NCBI RefSeq assembly: GCF_022637395.1 | Contig: NZ_CP093339.1 | Coordinates: forward strand, 62,001 to 126,000 | Length of the DNA stretch: 64,000 nt | Source of the DNA: Shinella sp. H4-D48 | GTDB lineage: Bacteria > Pseudomonadota > Alphaproteobacteria > Rhizobiales > Rhizobiaceae | Direction: 5' to 3' | Part shown: positions 53,936-62,674 of the stretch, in pieces | Layout of the letters: each line of letters begins with the position of its first letter | Position numbering within the stretch: the stretch's first letter is position 1 | The notes under the pieces: model-generated | Seen by the model: only the letters and a program-made list of their open reading frames with translations | The model's database searches: none | What the model was told of the DNA's origin: nothing | Made by a program: the position numbers and the translations under genes

Positions 53936-54265
53936 ATGAACTGGATCCCGATCGGCAACATATCCGACATCCCGCTGCGCGGCGCCCGTTGCGTGAAGAC
54001 GCCTCAAGGCAAGGTCGCTGTTTTTCGCACGGCCGAGAACGAGGTCTTCGCGATTGAAGACCACTGCCCGCATAAAGGCGGGCCGCTCTCGCAGGGCATC
54101 GTGCATGCCAAAGCCGTTACCTGCCCGCTTCATAACTGGGTGATCTCGCTGGAGACAGGAAAAGCGCTCGGTGCCGATGAAGGCGAGGTCAGGACAATTC
54201 CGGTTCGTAACGAGGATGGCACATTGTCGATTGCAACAGAACGATTAATGCTCGCAGCCGAGTAG
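53936..54265 (+). CDS. nirD: Nitrite reductase small subunit NirD (Rieske-type)
   Basis: This protein of about 109 residues has a Rieske fold and is the small subunit of NADH-nitrite reductase. The [2Fe-2S] ligand motifs are complete: DHCPHKGG and CPLHNW. Many NirD proteins lack these ligands, so this one may truly carry a cluster. GAGAGGAG precedes the start; I chose the second ATG (53936, MNWIPIG) for spacing, with 53930 as alternative. It lies 12 bases after nirB and 8 before cysG. Confidence 0.92.
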   Translation: MNWIPIGNISDIPLRGARCVKTPQGKVAVFRTAENEVFAIEDHCPHKGGPLSQGIVHAKAVTCPLHNWVISLETGKALGADEGEVRTIPVRNEDGTLSIATERLMLAAE

Positions 54266-54273
54266 GGGCTCCA

Positions 54274-55734
54274 ATGACCCTTTCCCCAGGCGCGGCCGAT
54301 AATTCACGGATCGGCTCACTCGACGTGTTGCCCTTGTTCTTCCCTCTTAAGGGTCGCGCGGTCTGTCTCGTCGGCGGTAGCATCGCTGCGGCCTGGAAAG
54401 CGGAGCTATTGCTGGCAGCCGGAGCTCGCATCGATCTGTTTGCGCATTCGCTTTGCGAACATATGCAATCTCTGTCCGGCAATCCCGACCTTTCGTTTTC
54501 GGGCAGGGACTGGAGATGCGCCGATCCGCAGAAATACGTGCTTGTCGTCGCAGATATCGAGAAGGATGATGAGGCACAGGTCTTGGTCGACCATTTCGGC
54601 AGGTGTAACGTCCCGGTCAACGTCGTCGACAACCCGCGATACTGCACCTTCCAGTTCGGATCGATCATAAACCGGTCACCCGTCGTCATCGGCGTGTCCA
54701 CGCATGGCGCGGCTCCGGTGCTGGCGCAGGCGCTTCGACGCAGGATCGAAGCTTTATTGCCGAGACGACTGGGCGAGTGGGCCGCGCTTGCCGCAAAAAT
54801 GCGCCCCGCTATCTGTGACATCTTGCGAAGCGCCGGCCACCGACGCCAATTCTGGGAAAACTTTGTCGATCGAGTCTTTGCGTTTTCTCCGGGAGGCCCA
54901 ATGTCCGGTCATGAGGAAGCTACCCTGCTTAACCTCGCACGGGCGAAATTGGACATTTCCGAACTTCCGGGTGTCGTTCTGGTTGGTGCAGGGCCTGGCG
55001 ATCCCGAACTATTGACCATGAGAGCAATGCGAGAACTGCAAGCGGCGGATGTTATCCTGATAGACGATCTCGTACCGCCCGAAATCGTCGAATTATCGAG
55101 GCGTGAAGCTCAAAGGATTCACGTTGGAAAACGTGGCGGTAGAAAAAGCTGCAGTCAAAGCGAAATCAACGACCTCATGCTCGCTCACGCGCAATCTGGT
55201 CGAAGGGTTGTTCGGTTAAAATCGGGAGACCCTTCCTTGTTCGGAAGGGCGGGGGAGGAGATTGAGTTCCTCATGTCGTTCGGCGTGCCGGTGAGGATCG
55301 TCCCCGGCATTACAGCAGCTAGCGCGATGGCGGCTGGCGCGACGACATCCCTCACGCATCGCCTTCATTCCAGGGCAGTCCTTTTCGTTACAGGCCACTC
55401 AAAGAATGGCACGCTCCCCACAGATCTGGATTGGCGGGCAATTTCAAATCCTTCGTCAACAACAGTGTTCTATATGGGCGGCAGGACTATCCGGGATATT
55501 CAGGAAAGACTCATTGAGGAGCGCGCTGATCCCCAAACGCCCGCTATCATGGTGGCCAATGCCAGTCGGCCCGACGAACGCATTTGGCGAGGGTCGATTT
55601 CGGCGCTGATCGACGGGGTTGGAATGATCGGGCTGCACGATCCGGTTTTGGTCGGTATCGGTGCAGTCTTTGCCGAACGGAAAAGCATTTCTGCGCCCAC
55701 CTCGACTGTGTCCAGACAGCAGATTCAAGCGTGA
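54274..55734 (+). CDS. cysG: Sirohaem synthase CysG (trifunctional)
   Basis: This 486-residue enzyme makes sirohaem, the prosthetic group of NirB, from uroporphyrinogen III. The N-terminal third is precorrin-2 dehydrogenase/ferrochelatase (PLFFPLKGRAVCLVGGSIAAAWK). The C-terminal part is the SAM uroporphyrinogen-III methyltransferase (VVLVGAGPGDPELLTMRA, VVRLKSGDPSLFGRAGEEIE, VPGITAASAMAAG). The Rossmann glycine motif is slightly altered (VGGSIAAAWK against the usual VGGGxVAxRK). Co-location with nirBD makes the cluster self-sufficient for cofactor. Confidence 0.94.
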   Translation: MTLSPGAADNSRIGSLDVLPLFFPLKGRAVCLVGGSIAAAWKAELLLAAGARIDLFAHSLCEHMQSLSGNPDLSFSGRDWRCADPQKYVLVVADIEKDDEAQVLVDHFGRCNVPVNVVDNPRYCTFQFGSIINRSPVVIGVSTHGAAPVLAQALRRRIEALLPRRLGEWAALAAKMRPAICDILRSAGHRRQFWENFVDRVFAFSPGGPMSGHEEATLLNLARAKLDISELPGVVLVGAGPGDPELLTMRAMRELQAADVILIDDLVPPEIVELSRREAQRIHVGKRGGRKSCSQSEINDLMLAHAQSGRRVVRLKSGDPSLFGRAGEEIEFLMSFGVPVRIVPGITAASAMAAGATTSLTHRLHSRAVLFVTGHSKNGTLPTDLDWRAISNPSSTTVFYMGGRTIRDIQERLIEERADPQTPAIMVANASRPDERIWRGSISALIDGVGMIGLHDPVLVGIGAVFAERKSISAPTSTVSRQQIQA

Positions 55735-55879
55735 TCATCATCTGGCCGTTACGGCTATTTCAAAGGCATGTCCCGCCCAGTATTTGTTCGATGCAGACTG
55801 TCGCACGGAAACGATTTTTAATGCGATGAAGTTGTGAGGTTTTTTCTTCCCAGACAGCGCGCCATCAAGCGAATCTGGT

Positions 55880-56917
55880 ATGCTGCTTGCTTGTACGTTT
55901 CAGGTTCTCACCGAACGCTATGGGCCAAACGCTATGCGCATGTTTGATCTTCAGGAGATCGGTACGTCAAGTAGGTTCAGCTACTGGAAAGAGGTGCTGT
56001 GCAATGTCTATGTGGCACTTGAATCCGCCCCGACATCGCGGTCGAATTTTGTCGGTTCCGTTACCGAACACCCTTTCTCAAATGTGTCCGTTTCAAAGAT
56101 CAGCTCCCAACGGCAGGTGATCACAAGGAGCCCGAAGGGAATTCGCCGGGATTCCGAAGCCTACTGTTTTCTCAACCTCCAGGTCAAAGGATCGTGTAGG
56201 GTCATCCAGGCGGACAGGGAAACAATTACCGATCCCGGCGAGTTCAGCATCGTCGATTCCACTGAACCTTTCGTGCACGACTATTTCACCGATGAGTGGG
56301 AAATGGTCTCGTTCAAGATTCCAAAGGCAATGGTTGCGACGAAAATGGACATCCGACGCGATGTCGTCGCCCGCAAAGTGAGTGACAAGACTCCAGTCGG
56401 AAAAATTGTGGTCGAATATCTGATGTCCATTGCACAAAGGCCTGACAGCTTGGAACCGAGCGCGCTTGATCTGAACCGGGTCATGCTAGATTTTATAGAG
56501 CTTTCTTTGGGGCAGTCGCAGGACCCTCATCAAGGCCCGCGGCGCACCTTTCGCTCGGGGCTTTGTCGCTCGATATCCAACTATGTGGAGCTTCACTTCG
56601 CCAATCCGCAGATGTCACCTTCCAAGGCAGCAGCTCACTTCGGGATATCGACACGTTATTTGCACATGGTGCTCGCAGAGCAGGGTGAGACTTTCAGCCA
56701 GAAGTTGCTGAAGTTCCGGCTTGGGCAAAGCGCCCGGAACCTGATTGACCGGCGGTTTGCGACAATTTCGGAGGCTGCTTATGGAGCCGGCTTCAACGAC
56801 TTGTCACACTTCAGCAGAGCTTTCCGGGCCCACTACGGTATGTCACCGCGAGAGTACAGAAATGCGGCTCCTGACGAAAAGTACCAGACGAGAGAGACGC
56901 GAAAACAAAACGCTTAG
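55880..56917 (+). CDS. AraC-family regulator 1 (AraC-binding-like N-terminal domain)
   Basis: This protein of up to 345 residues has an N-terminal AraC_binding_2-type sensor domain (about residues 30-190; SRFSYWKEVLCNVYV) and a C-terminal AraC HTH pair (MSPSKAAAHFGISTRYLHMVL and FATISEAAYGAGFNDLSHFSRAFRAHYGMSPREYR). The start is unclear: ATG 55880 is listed, but 55934 (MRMFDLQEIG) is where relatives seem to begin. It is similar along its length to the regulator at 61706, and the two likely arose by duplication. It is convergent with the SDR gene. Confidence 0.88.
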   Translation: MLLACTFQVLTERYGPNAMRMFDLQEIGTSSRFSYWKEVLCNVYVALESAPTSRSNFVGSVTEHPFSNVSVSKISSQRQVITRSPKGIRRDSEAYCFLNLQVKGSCRVIQADRETITDPGEFSIVDSTEPFVHDYFTDEWEMVSFKIPKAMVATKMDIRRDVVARKVSDKTPVGKIVVEYLMSIAQRPDSLEPSALDLNRVMLDFIELSLGQSQDPHQGPRRTFRSGLCRSISNYVELHFANPQMSPSKAAAHFGISTRYLHMVLAEQGETFSQKLLKFRLGQSARNLIDRRFATISEAAYGAGFNDLSHFSRAFRAHYGMSPREYRNAAPDEKYQTRETRKQNA

Positions 56918-56941
56918 GGCGACGTCACAGCGACGTCGCCC
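56917..56941. terminator. Bidirectional hairpin terminator
   Basis: GGGCGACGTC (56917-56926) and GACGTCGCCC (56932-56941) make a perfect 10-bp stem with a 5-base loop directly after the AraC stop codon and 52 bases before the end of the convergent SDR gene. On the minus strand it is followed by a T-rich tract (GTTTTGTTTTC). Confidence 0.75.
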
Positions 56942-56992
56942 TTGCCGATTTGATGTTGCTGACACAGCCTCAGCCAGCGTTGTCGGTGGGTA

Positions 56993-57763
56993 TTACATTC
57001 CCGTCATGCCGCCGTCGATGGTGTACATGCTGCCGGTGATATAGGACGCCTTGTCCGATCCCAGGAAAAGAACGAGGTCCGCGATCTCCTCTGGCTGTGC
57101 ATATCTCTTCAGGCCCGTCAGATTCTCGAACTGTCCCTTCACGCCCACAGGATCAGCCTCGGAAAACCCAGATTCGATTCCACGCATCATACGGGTATCC
57201 ACGGGCCCCGGGCAGACCGCATTCACTCGTATTCCATGAGGTGCGACTTCGGAAGCAGCAGCGCGTGTCAAACCGATAACTGCGTGCTTGGAAGCCGTAT
57301 AGACGCCGAGTGAGTGAAAACCGATCAGCCCAGCCATGGAGGACGTGTTCACGACTGCACCACCGGCCTGTGCCGTCATCTGCCTGAGCACATGTTTCAG
57401 ACCGAAGAAGCAGCCTTTGATGTTGACGCTGAGAAGCTTGTCGACAGTTTCCTCGCTTGTGTCGACCAGCAGGCCGGTCTTGCCTTCAACACCGGCATTG
57501 TTGAAAAACACGTCGATTCTTCCGAACGTTGCAACCGTTGCTTGGACAAAGCCTTCCACCGCTGCTTCCTGCGATACGTCAGCGGCGATGACGACACTGC
57601 GGTCGGAATCAAGTCCAAGCTCGTCTGACATCATATCGAGCGCTTCCTTGCTCAGGTCGACGAGGACGAGCTTCGCACCTTGTTCGTAAAATGCCTTGGT
57701 TGCAGCTCTGCCAATACCGCCTGCGGCGCCGGTAACAAGCACCACTTTGCCTTCATACTGCAT
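56993..57763 (-). CDS. Short-chain dehydrogenase/reductase (classical SDR)
   Basis: This 256-residue NAD(P)-dependent oxidoreductase has the TGxxxGxG motif (VTGAAGGIGRA), an Asp after beta-2 (VLVDLSKE) favouring NAD, NNAG (FFNNAGVEG), the catalytic Ser (VNTSSMAG) and YxxxK (YTASKHAVIG). The C-terminal ITGSMYTIDGGMTGM is classical. The form resembles secondary or cyclic alcohol dehydrogenases. It lies 65 bases downstream of the SnoaL-like gene on the same strand, probably one operon, and could oxidise an alcohol group of the pathway substrate. Confidence 0.9.
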   Translation of the reverse strand: MQYEGKVVLVTGAAGGIGRAATKAFYEQGAKLVLVDLSKEALDMMSDELGLDSDRSVVIAADVSQEAAVEGFVQATVATFGRIDVFFNNAGVEGKTGLLVDTSEETVDKLLSVNIKGCFFGLKHVLRQMTAQAGGAVVNTSSMAGLIGFHSLGVYTASKHAVIGLTRAAASEVAPHGIRVNAVCPGPVDTRMMRGIESGFSEADPVGVKGQFENLTGLKRYAQPEEIADLVLFLGSDKASYITGSMYTIDGGMTGM

Positions 57764-57828
57764 TTATGACTCCAATATTGTGTTGGGGAACGCAGTTCCC
57801 GAGGTTGTGCACAGACGACCTGATGCGC

Positions 57829-58263
57829 TCAGGTCGGCTGGGCGAATTCCGTGAACTTGACCTTGTATTCGACATCACGGCGACTGTACTTCCAGGCGCC
57901 GTCTACCTGTTCGAGCCAATCCTGGTAGACGCAGATGCTCCCCTCTGTCTTGCCATCCTTGACGGCAAAAAATTGCAGGTACACCTTCTGTCTGGCCGTC
58001 GCCCCATCGAAGCTGATGATTTCGTTTGTCGTCAGATGGTGCATCATGCCGAAAGTCTCGTTGCAAAGCCCGACGAACGCGGCAAGCTCTTGTGGCCCGC
58101 AGGGGCGTTGGCCCTCAATTAGAGCATTGAACACACCTGTTTTTGTAAAGCATGACGCCCATTTCTCGCCATCGGCGTCATCGACGGCGTAATTGTATTT
58201 CGCATTGAGCGCCTTGATCTCGAGTATATCGGCCAAGCGGGCCTTATCGAACGTCTCAGTCAT
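57829..58263 (-). CDS. SnoaL-like (NTF2-fold) protein
   Basis: This 144-residue cone-shaped alpha+beta-barrel fold has a long N-terminal helix (ILEIKALNAKYNYAVDDADGEKWASCF), the typical F-T-x-x-G-x-F turn (FTKTGVFNAL) and a late strand pair (QDWLEQVDGAWKYSRRDV). Members act as isomerases, dehydratases or hydroxylating-dioxygenase-like subunits, or just bind ligands. Asp in VDDADGEKW and His in MMHHLTTNE sit where active residues lie in SnoaL-type enzymes. I chose ATG 58263 after AAGGGGAACCG; the frame extends upstream without support. It is first in a minus-strand pair with the SDR gene. Confidence 0.82.
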   Translation of the reverse strand: MTETFDKARLADILEIKALNAKYNYAVDDADGEKWASCFTKTGVFNALIEGQRPCGPQELAAFVGLCNETFGMMHHLTTNEIISFDGATARQKVYLQFFAVKDGKTEGSICVYQDWLEQVDGAWKYSRRDVEYKVKFTEFAQPT

Positions 58264-58725
58264 CGGTTCCCCTTTTGGGCTCTCTTGTGAGAAATCATTT
58301 CTCGTCGCCTCCTCGGTAGAATTGCGCGTTCCCAGCGCGTGGTCTTGGAGCAGAGGGAAAAAAGACTGTGCCTGGAGTGAAATGACGGTACTGCGACATC
58401 CAAAATGAGCGTCGGCCATCGAACGGACCCTGGCAGCATCGCGAATCCGTACCGCCTGGTGACGATCGCGATAATGCATGGGGCCGATCATCCACGCTTA
58501 CTTATCGAATGAGACCCGGCACGACAGATCAACTTGAGGCGCAATAGGTCAAACGGCGAGACGCCACAGACCAAGAGATCAATCCGTTCGCGCGTTACAA
58601 CTCCACGACTGGCAGCTCGGTCAGATGATGCGTTTGCAGACATTGGCCGCTGGGGGAGCTGCTAGCCAAATGAGGTAATGGACTTCCGACAAGCGGAAGC
58701 CGGTCGGGAATGGGAGGAGCATATC
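58264..58725. other. Divergent promoter region (no gene)
   Basis: This 462-base gap between the SnoaL-like gene (minus) and the aldehyde dehydrogenase (plus) is long enough for two promoters and AraC sites. The open frames that cross it lack ribosome-binding sites. I see no strong inverted repeat; AraC-type sites are often direct repeats too weak to call by eye. Confidence 0.4.
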
Positions 58726-60144
58726 TTGGAAAATGATGTTGATCTGAAAGCGCTTATGCTGATCAACGGCGAGTTGGTGGAGGGTGCAGGGTCGCTCGAC
58801 GTCGTAAACCCGGCAACCGGTGAGCCATTCATCACCATCGGGCTCGCCTCGGAAGAACAGGCGCAGGAGGCCATTGCTGCGGCAAAGGCTGCGTTTCCGA
58901 AATGGGCCGCGCTGCCGCATTCGGATCGCCAAGCACGTCTCGTTCGCCTCGCCGATGCAATCAATGCAAACAGTGATGCGCTCGCCCGGGCGCTCACGCT
59001 GGAACAGGGCAAGCCCCTCGCGGAATCCCTGGGAGAACTGGCCTGGGTCGAGGGTTATATCCGCCACTATGCCACGCTTGAACTTCCTGGCCGTACAGTA
59101 CGCGATGACGCGTCTGCTCTCGCTGTTGTGCGGTACCAGCCGCTGGGTGTCGTCGCTGGCATTGTCGCGTGGAATTTTCCTCTGCTTCTGGCTGGCTGGA
59201 AAATTGCTCCCGCAATTCTCGCAGGCAACGCGATCATTCTGAAGCCCGCGCCGACCACGCCGGTCGCAACGCTGATGCTGGGCGCCTTGTGTCGCGACAT
59301 CTTTCCCGCGGGCGTGGTCAACATCATCGCCGACAACAATGACCTTGGGCCATTTTTGACTAACCATCCCGACATCGCCAAGATCAGCTTTACCGGTTCG
59401 ACGGAAACCGGTCGGCGGATCATGGCCGGTGCATCCGGAACGCTGAAGCGGTTGACACTGGAACTCGGCGGTAACGATCCGGCGATCGTGCTGGACGATG
59501 TGGATGTTCCAGCGGTCGCACAGCAGATCTTCACCTATGGCTTCCTGAATTGTGGCCAGGTCTGCCTGGCAATCAAACGCGTCTACGTTCATGCCTCAAT
59601 TCATGACGCGCTTTGCGACGAATTGGCCAGACTCGCCCGCGATGCCGTGGTCGGAGATGGCTTGGAACAGGGGACGACGATCGGCCCGATTCAGAACCGG
59701 CTCCAGTATGAGAAGATACAAGCCTTTCTCGAGCAAGCCCGCAAGGATGGCACCGTAATCGCGGGGGGAGAAGTTCTGGAGCGGTCAGGTTACTTCATCA
59801 GCCCCGCAATCGTTACCGATGTGTCGGATGGCGACGAAATCGTCGACAAGGAGCAGTTCGGTCCAATTCTCCCCGTCATCCGCTTCGACGATCTCGAGAC
59901 GGTCATCGGTAACATCAACGCCTCGCCTCAAGGACTCGGCGGTTCGGTCTGGTCTGCCGATACCGAACGGGCCATCGGTGTCGCCAATCGTATCCAGACC
60001 GGAGCCATCTGGGTCAACCAGCATCTGGCCATCGGCCCGCATTTGCCGATGGCAGGATTCCGGCAATCCGGCATTGGCGTGGAGCAATCGGAGGAAGGGT
60101 TGAAGGAGTTCATGCAAATTCAGGTGCTCAACGTCGCACGGTGA
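58726..60144 (+). CDS. NAD(P)-dependent aldehyde dehydrogenase (catabolic island)
   Basis: This 472-residue ALDH has the coenzyme motif SFTGSTETGRRI, catalytic Glu in LELGGNDPAIVL, catalytic Cys in NCGQVCLAIKRVYV, and the end motif MAGFRQSGIGVEQSEEG. I chose TTG 58726 because a strong ribosome-binding site (GGGAGGAG) is correctly spaced; an ATG at 58678 would add 16 residues but lacks one. It precedes the third flavoprotein gene on the same strand by 128 bases, fitting oxidation of an aldehyde released by that enzyme. Confidence 0.9.
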   Translation: MENDVDLKALMLINGELVEGAGSLDVVNPATGEPFITIGLASEEQAQEAIAAAKAAFPKWAALPHSDRQARLVRLADAINANSDALARALTLEQGKPLAESLGELAWVEGYIRHYATLELPGRTVRDDASALAVVRYQPLGVVAGIVAWNFPLLLAGWKIAPAILAGNAIILKPAPTTPVATLMLGALCRDIFPAGVVNIIADNNDLGPFLTNHPDIAKISFTGSTETGRRIMAGASGTLKRLTLELGGNDPAIVLDDVDVPAVAQQIFTYGFLNCGQVCLAIKRVYVHASIHDALCDELARLARDAVVGDGLEQGTTIGPIQNRLQYEKIQAFLEQARKDGTVIAGGEVLERSGYFISPAIVTDVSDGDEIVDKEQFGPILPVIRFDDLETVIGNINASPQGLGGSVWSADTERAIGVANRIQTGAIWVNQHLAIGPHLPMAGFRQSGIGVEQSEEGLKEFMQIQVLNVAR

Positions 60145-60272
60145 GCCAGGCGTTTGCTGAGCTCGCACCCCGAGTGAATGCTGTCAGACGGATCATAAGC
60201 GCCGGCGCAACGGGGCGGGTGCACTGTCGATGCCAAGCGTAAACAATATCAAAAAAGGGAACGGACTATATC

Positions 60273-61514
60273 ATGTCGATTGATTTCACCTTGAGCGATG
60301 AGCAGAAGGCTCTTCGTCAGAATGCCCGCGCTTTTGCGGAAGCGATCCTCAGCCAGGTAAAGGCGACGATTGCCCCCTTCGCTCAACCGGAAGACAGGTT
60401 CTACGCGACAAAGCCCTTCTACCAAAAGATGGTGGACGCGGGCTTCCTGAAGGCGCTGCTCCCGGAGGCATACGGCGGGACTGCCATGTCAACCTTGGAC
60501 TTTGCGCTTGCTGCCGAAGAACTTGCTCGTATCGATGTGAATGTCCCTTCTGCGTTGCTCGCCACCGGTCTGGGCATCATTCCCATTGCGCGGTTTGGTA
60601 CGGACGAACAAAAGAAACGCTTCTTGCCCGATTTCGCGGGAAGCGATGCCAAGCTTGCGGCGCTTGCCTTCACGGAAGTGACCGGTGGAGCGAACTTCGA
60701 TTGTCCAGACCCGCGCTTTGGCGTTCAGACATTCGCGATCCGCGACGGCGACGAATATGTCATCAACGGCGAGAAGCATTATACGACAAACGGTACCGGA
60801 TGGGACGGTACCACCTGCCATCTCTACACCGTCACGTGCCGCACTGACCCGGCAAAGGGCCCTGACGAATCTCTGGCCATGATTGTCGTTCCCGGCTCCG
60901 CGCCGGGCATCGAGGTGGTGGGTTTCCTCGATACGCTCGGCCATCGCGCCACGGTGTCGCCACGCATAAGGTTCAACAACGTGCGTGTACCGGTATCGAA
61001 CCTTCTCGGCGCCCCCGGTGACGGTAAGCGCATCCTCGAACAGACCTTTGCATGGACAGCGGCATTGATCGGGGCAGCCTCCACCGGCGTCATGCGCGCG
61101 GCATTCGAGATAGCCTATCAATTCGCCCGTACGGACTGCCGGTCAGGCCCGGCACCCATCATCGGTTACCAGAATGTTGGTTTCATGCTTGCCGACCTCA
61201 AAATGCGGATTGAGGCTTCCCGGTATCTTACATGGAAAGCGTGCCACCGTTTGGATGAGAGCGATTTCGAGGATGTCGAACTGGCGGTCACGGCGAAGGT
61301 CTATTGTTCGGAACTTGCAGTCCAGGTAGTCTATGATGCGATGCGGCTCGTCGGCGTCGATAGCTACACCCAACTCCATCCTCTGGGTGAGCTTATGCAG
61401 GATGCGCTCTGCTTCCCGCTCTATGACGGCGGCAATATGGGCGCACGTCGGCGACAGCTCCATGAGATGTTTTTGAAAGACGACTATGATCCGTTAGGCT
61501 CTTGCGGCGGCTGA
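60273..61514 (+). CDS. Nitroalkane-oxidase-like flavoprotein 3 (acyl-CoA dehydrogenase superfamily)
   Basis: This 413-residue protein is the closest of the three to fungal nitroalkane oxidase as I remember it. Its active-site block FPLYDGGNMGARRRQLHEM has Asp385 as base and Arg392 exactly seven residues later, the Asp402/Arg409 pair of the Fusarium enzyme, and the N-terminal ATKPFYQKMVDAGFLKALLPEAYGGT also recalls it. The flavin-side Ser is Thr262 (FAWTAAL). The usual ACAD Glu is absent, arguing against acyl-CoA dehydrogenation. It probably oxidises a nitro compound to an aldehyde with nitrite release, next to an ALDH gene. The pathway substrate is unknown. Confidence 0.82.
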   Translation: MSIDFTLSDEQKALRQNARAFAEAILSQVKATIAPFAQPEDRFYATKPFYQKMVDAGFLKALLPEAYGGTAMSTLDFALAAEELARIDVNVPSALLATGLGIIPIARFGTDEQKKRFLPDFAGSDAKLAALAFTEVTGGANFDCPDPRFGVQTFAIRDGDEYVINGEKHYTTNGTGWDGTTCHLYTVTCRTDPAKGPDESLAMIVVPGSAPGIEVVGFLDTLGHRATVSPRIRFNNVRVPVSNLLGAPGDGKRILEQTFAWTAALIGAASTGVMRAAFEIAYQFARTDCRSGPAPIIGYQNVGFMLADLKMRIEASRYLTWKACHRLDESDFEDVELAVTAKVYCSELAVQVVYDAMRLVGVDSYTQLHPLGELMQDALCFPLYDGGNMGARRRQLHEMFLKDDYDPLGSCGG

Positions 61515-61705
61515 GAGGTCGTTGATCTGGCCTGCAGGACTGTTATGGTTCCTGCGGGACCATCTTGACTACGCATGACGCCGAGGCTGTTGCACAGACG
61601 GCCTCGGTGCGTGGGAATTGATGACCACGCGCGCAGAACACGCCGTTTCGATAAAAAGCATAAGGATGCGGCGGGAGGGGTTAATCGCGAGTCGGGAGTT
61701 AAGGG

Positions 61706-62674
61706 ATGACTGTTTGGACCACGGAGAATATGCCCGAGAAAGACCAGTTTAGTTACTGGCGCGAGGTTCTTTGCGAGGCATTCATAAATCTACTGCCGGA
61801 GCGTCGAACGAACGGAGGCTTTTCAAGTCGCGTTGAAGCGAGACTTATCTCCGATACCAACGTCGTCAACGTCACGTCGCAGTCCCAGATCGTGCATAGG
61901 CGAAGTCGGGAAATTAAACGAGACGATGGCAGTTATTTTTTTCTCAACCTGCAGCTCGCCGGTTGCAGCCGCGTCGCGCATGCGGGGCGGGAAACCTTGG
62001 TTTACCCGGACCAGTTCGCGATAGTCGATTCGACACGTCCCTATTCTCTCGATTTTATCGATAACTGGAACGTCGTCTCGTTCCGCATCCCGCAACATTT
62101 GCTACGCCCGCTTTTCAACAGACCTGATGCAGCGATTGCTGTGACAGTGGGGCGTGATAGCGGTGTTGGAGGGGTACTGATCGATTTTCTCAAGTCGGTT
62201 GCTGGCAAGGCGCGGGATATCGATCCGAGCTCGGCCGAGGTGATTTCGCGCAGCATCGCACAGATGACCGCGGTTGCAATGGGCGCGACACAGCCTGCTC
62301 TGGAATCCAGCCGCGATATTCTTCGATCTGAATTGAAGCGGTCCATAGCGCGTCACATCGAAGAAAATGCCGCCGATACGGACATGAATATCGACAAGGT
62401 GGCACTACGTTTTGGCGTATCCAGACGGCAAATTCAGCGCCTGCTCCACGAGCAGAACACGTGTTTCGAAAGGATGTTACTGGAGAAACGTCTTGATCAT
62501 TGCGCTGATACGCTCGCCAATCATCAGTCCCGATTGTCCATATCGGAAATTGCCTTTGCCTGGGGATTTAATGATCTTTCGCATTTCAGCCGGACCTTCC
62601 GCAAACGGTTCGGGGCCAGCCCGCGTGAGTTCCGGGAATCGCACCACGGCGGGCGGCTGCGCTTCGTCTTGTAG
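61706..62674 (+). CDS. AraC-family regulator 2 (AraC-binding-like N-terminal domain)
   Basis: This 322-residue paralogue of the regulator at 55880 has the SYWREVLCEAF block, an IVDSTRPY block also seen there (IVDSTEPF), and a C-terminal AraC HTH pair (VALRFGVSRRQIQRLLHEQ and LSISEIAFAWGFNDLSHFSRTFRKRFGASPREFR). It starts at ATG 61706 after GGGAGTTAAGGG. It is placed between flavoprotein 3 and the outer-membrane channel gene on the same strand, and probably activates the ALDH/flavoprotein 3/channel genes in response to the pathway substrate. Confidence 0.9.
   Translation: MTVWTTENMPEKDQFSYWREVLCEAFINLLPERRTNGGFSSRVEARLISDTNVVNVTSQSQIVHRRSREIKRDDGSYFFLNLQLAGCSRVAHAGRETLVYPDQFAIVDSTRPYSLDFIDNWNVVSFRIPQHLLRPLFNRPDAAIAVTVGRDSGVGGVLIDFLKSVAGKARDIDPSSAEVISRSIAQMTAVAMGATQPALESSRDILRSELKRSIARHIEENAADTDMNIDKVALRFGVSRRQIQRLLHEQNTCFERMLLEKRLDHCADTLANHQSRLSISEIAFAWGFNDLSHFSRTFRKRFGASPREFRESHHGGRLRFVL

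Noticed and set aside
60273-61514. Annotating the three flavoproteins simply as acyl-CoA dehydrogenases
   Set aside because: The fold is right, but the catalytic Glu expected of acyl-CoA dehydrogenases is Asp in all three, and no acyl-CoA ligase, enoyl-CoA hydratase or ETF genes accompany them.
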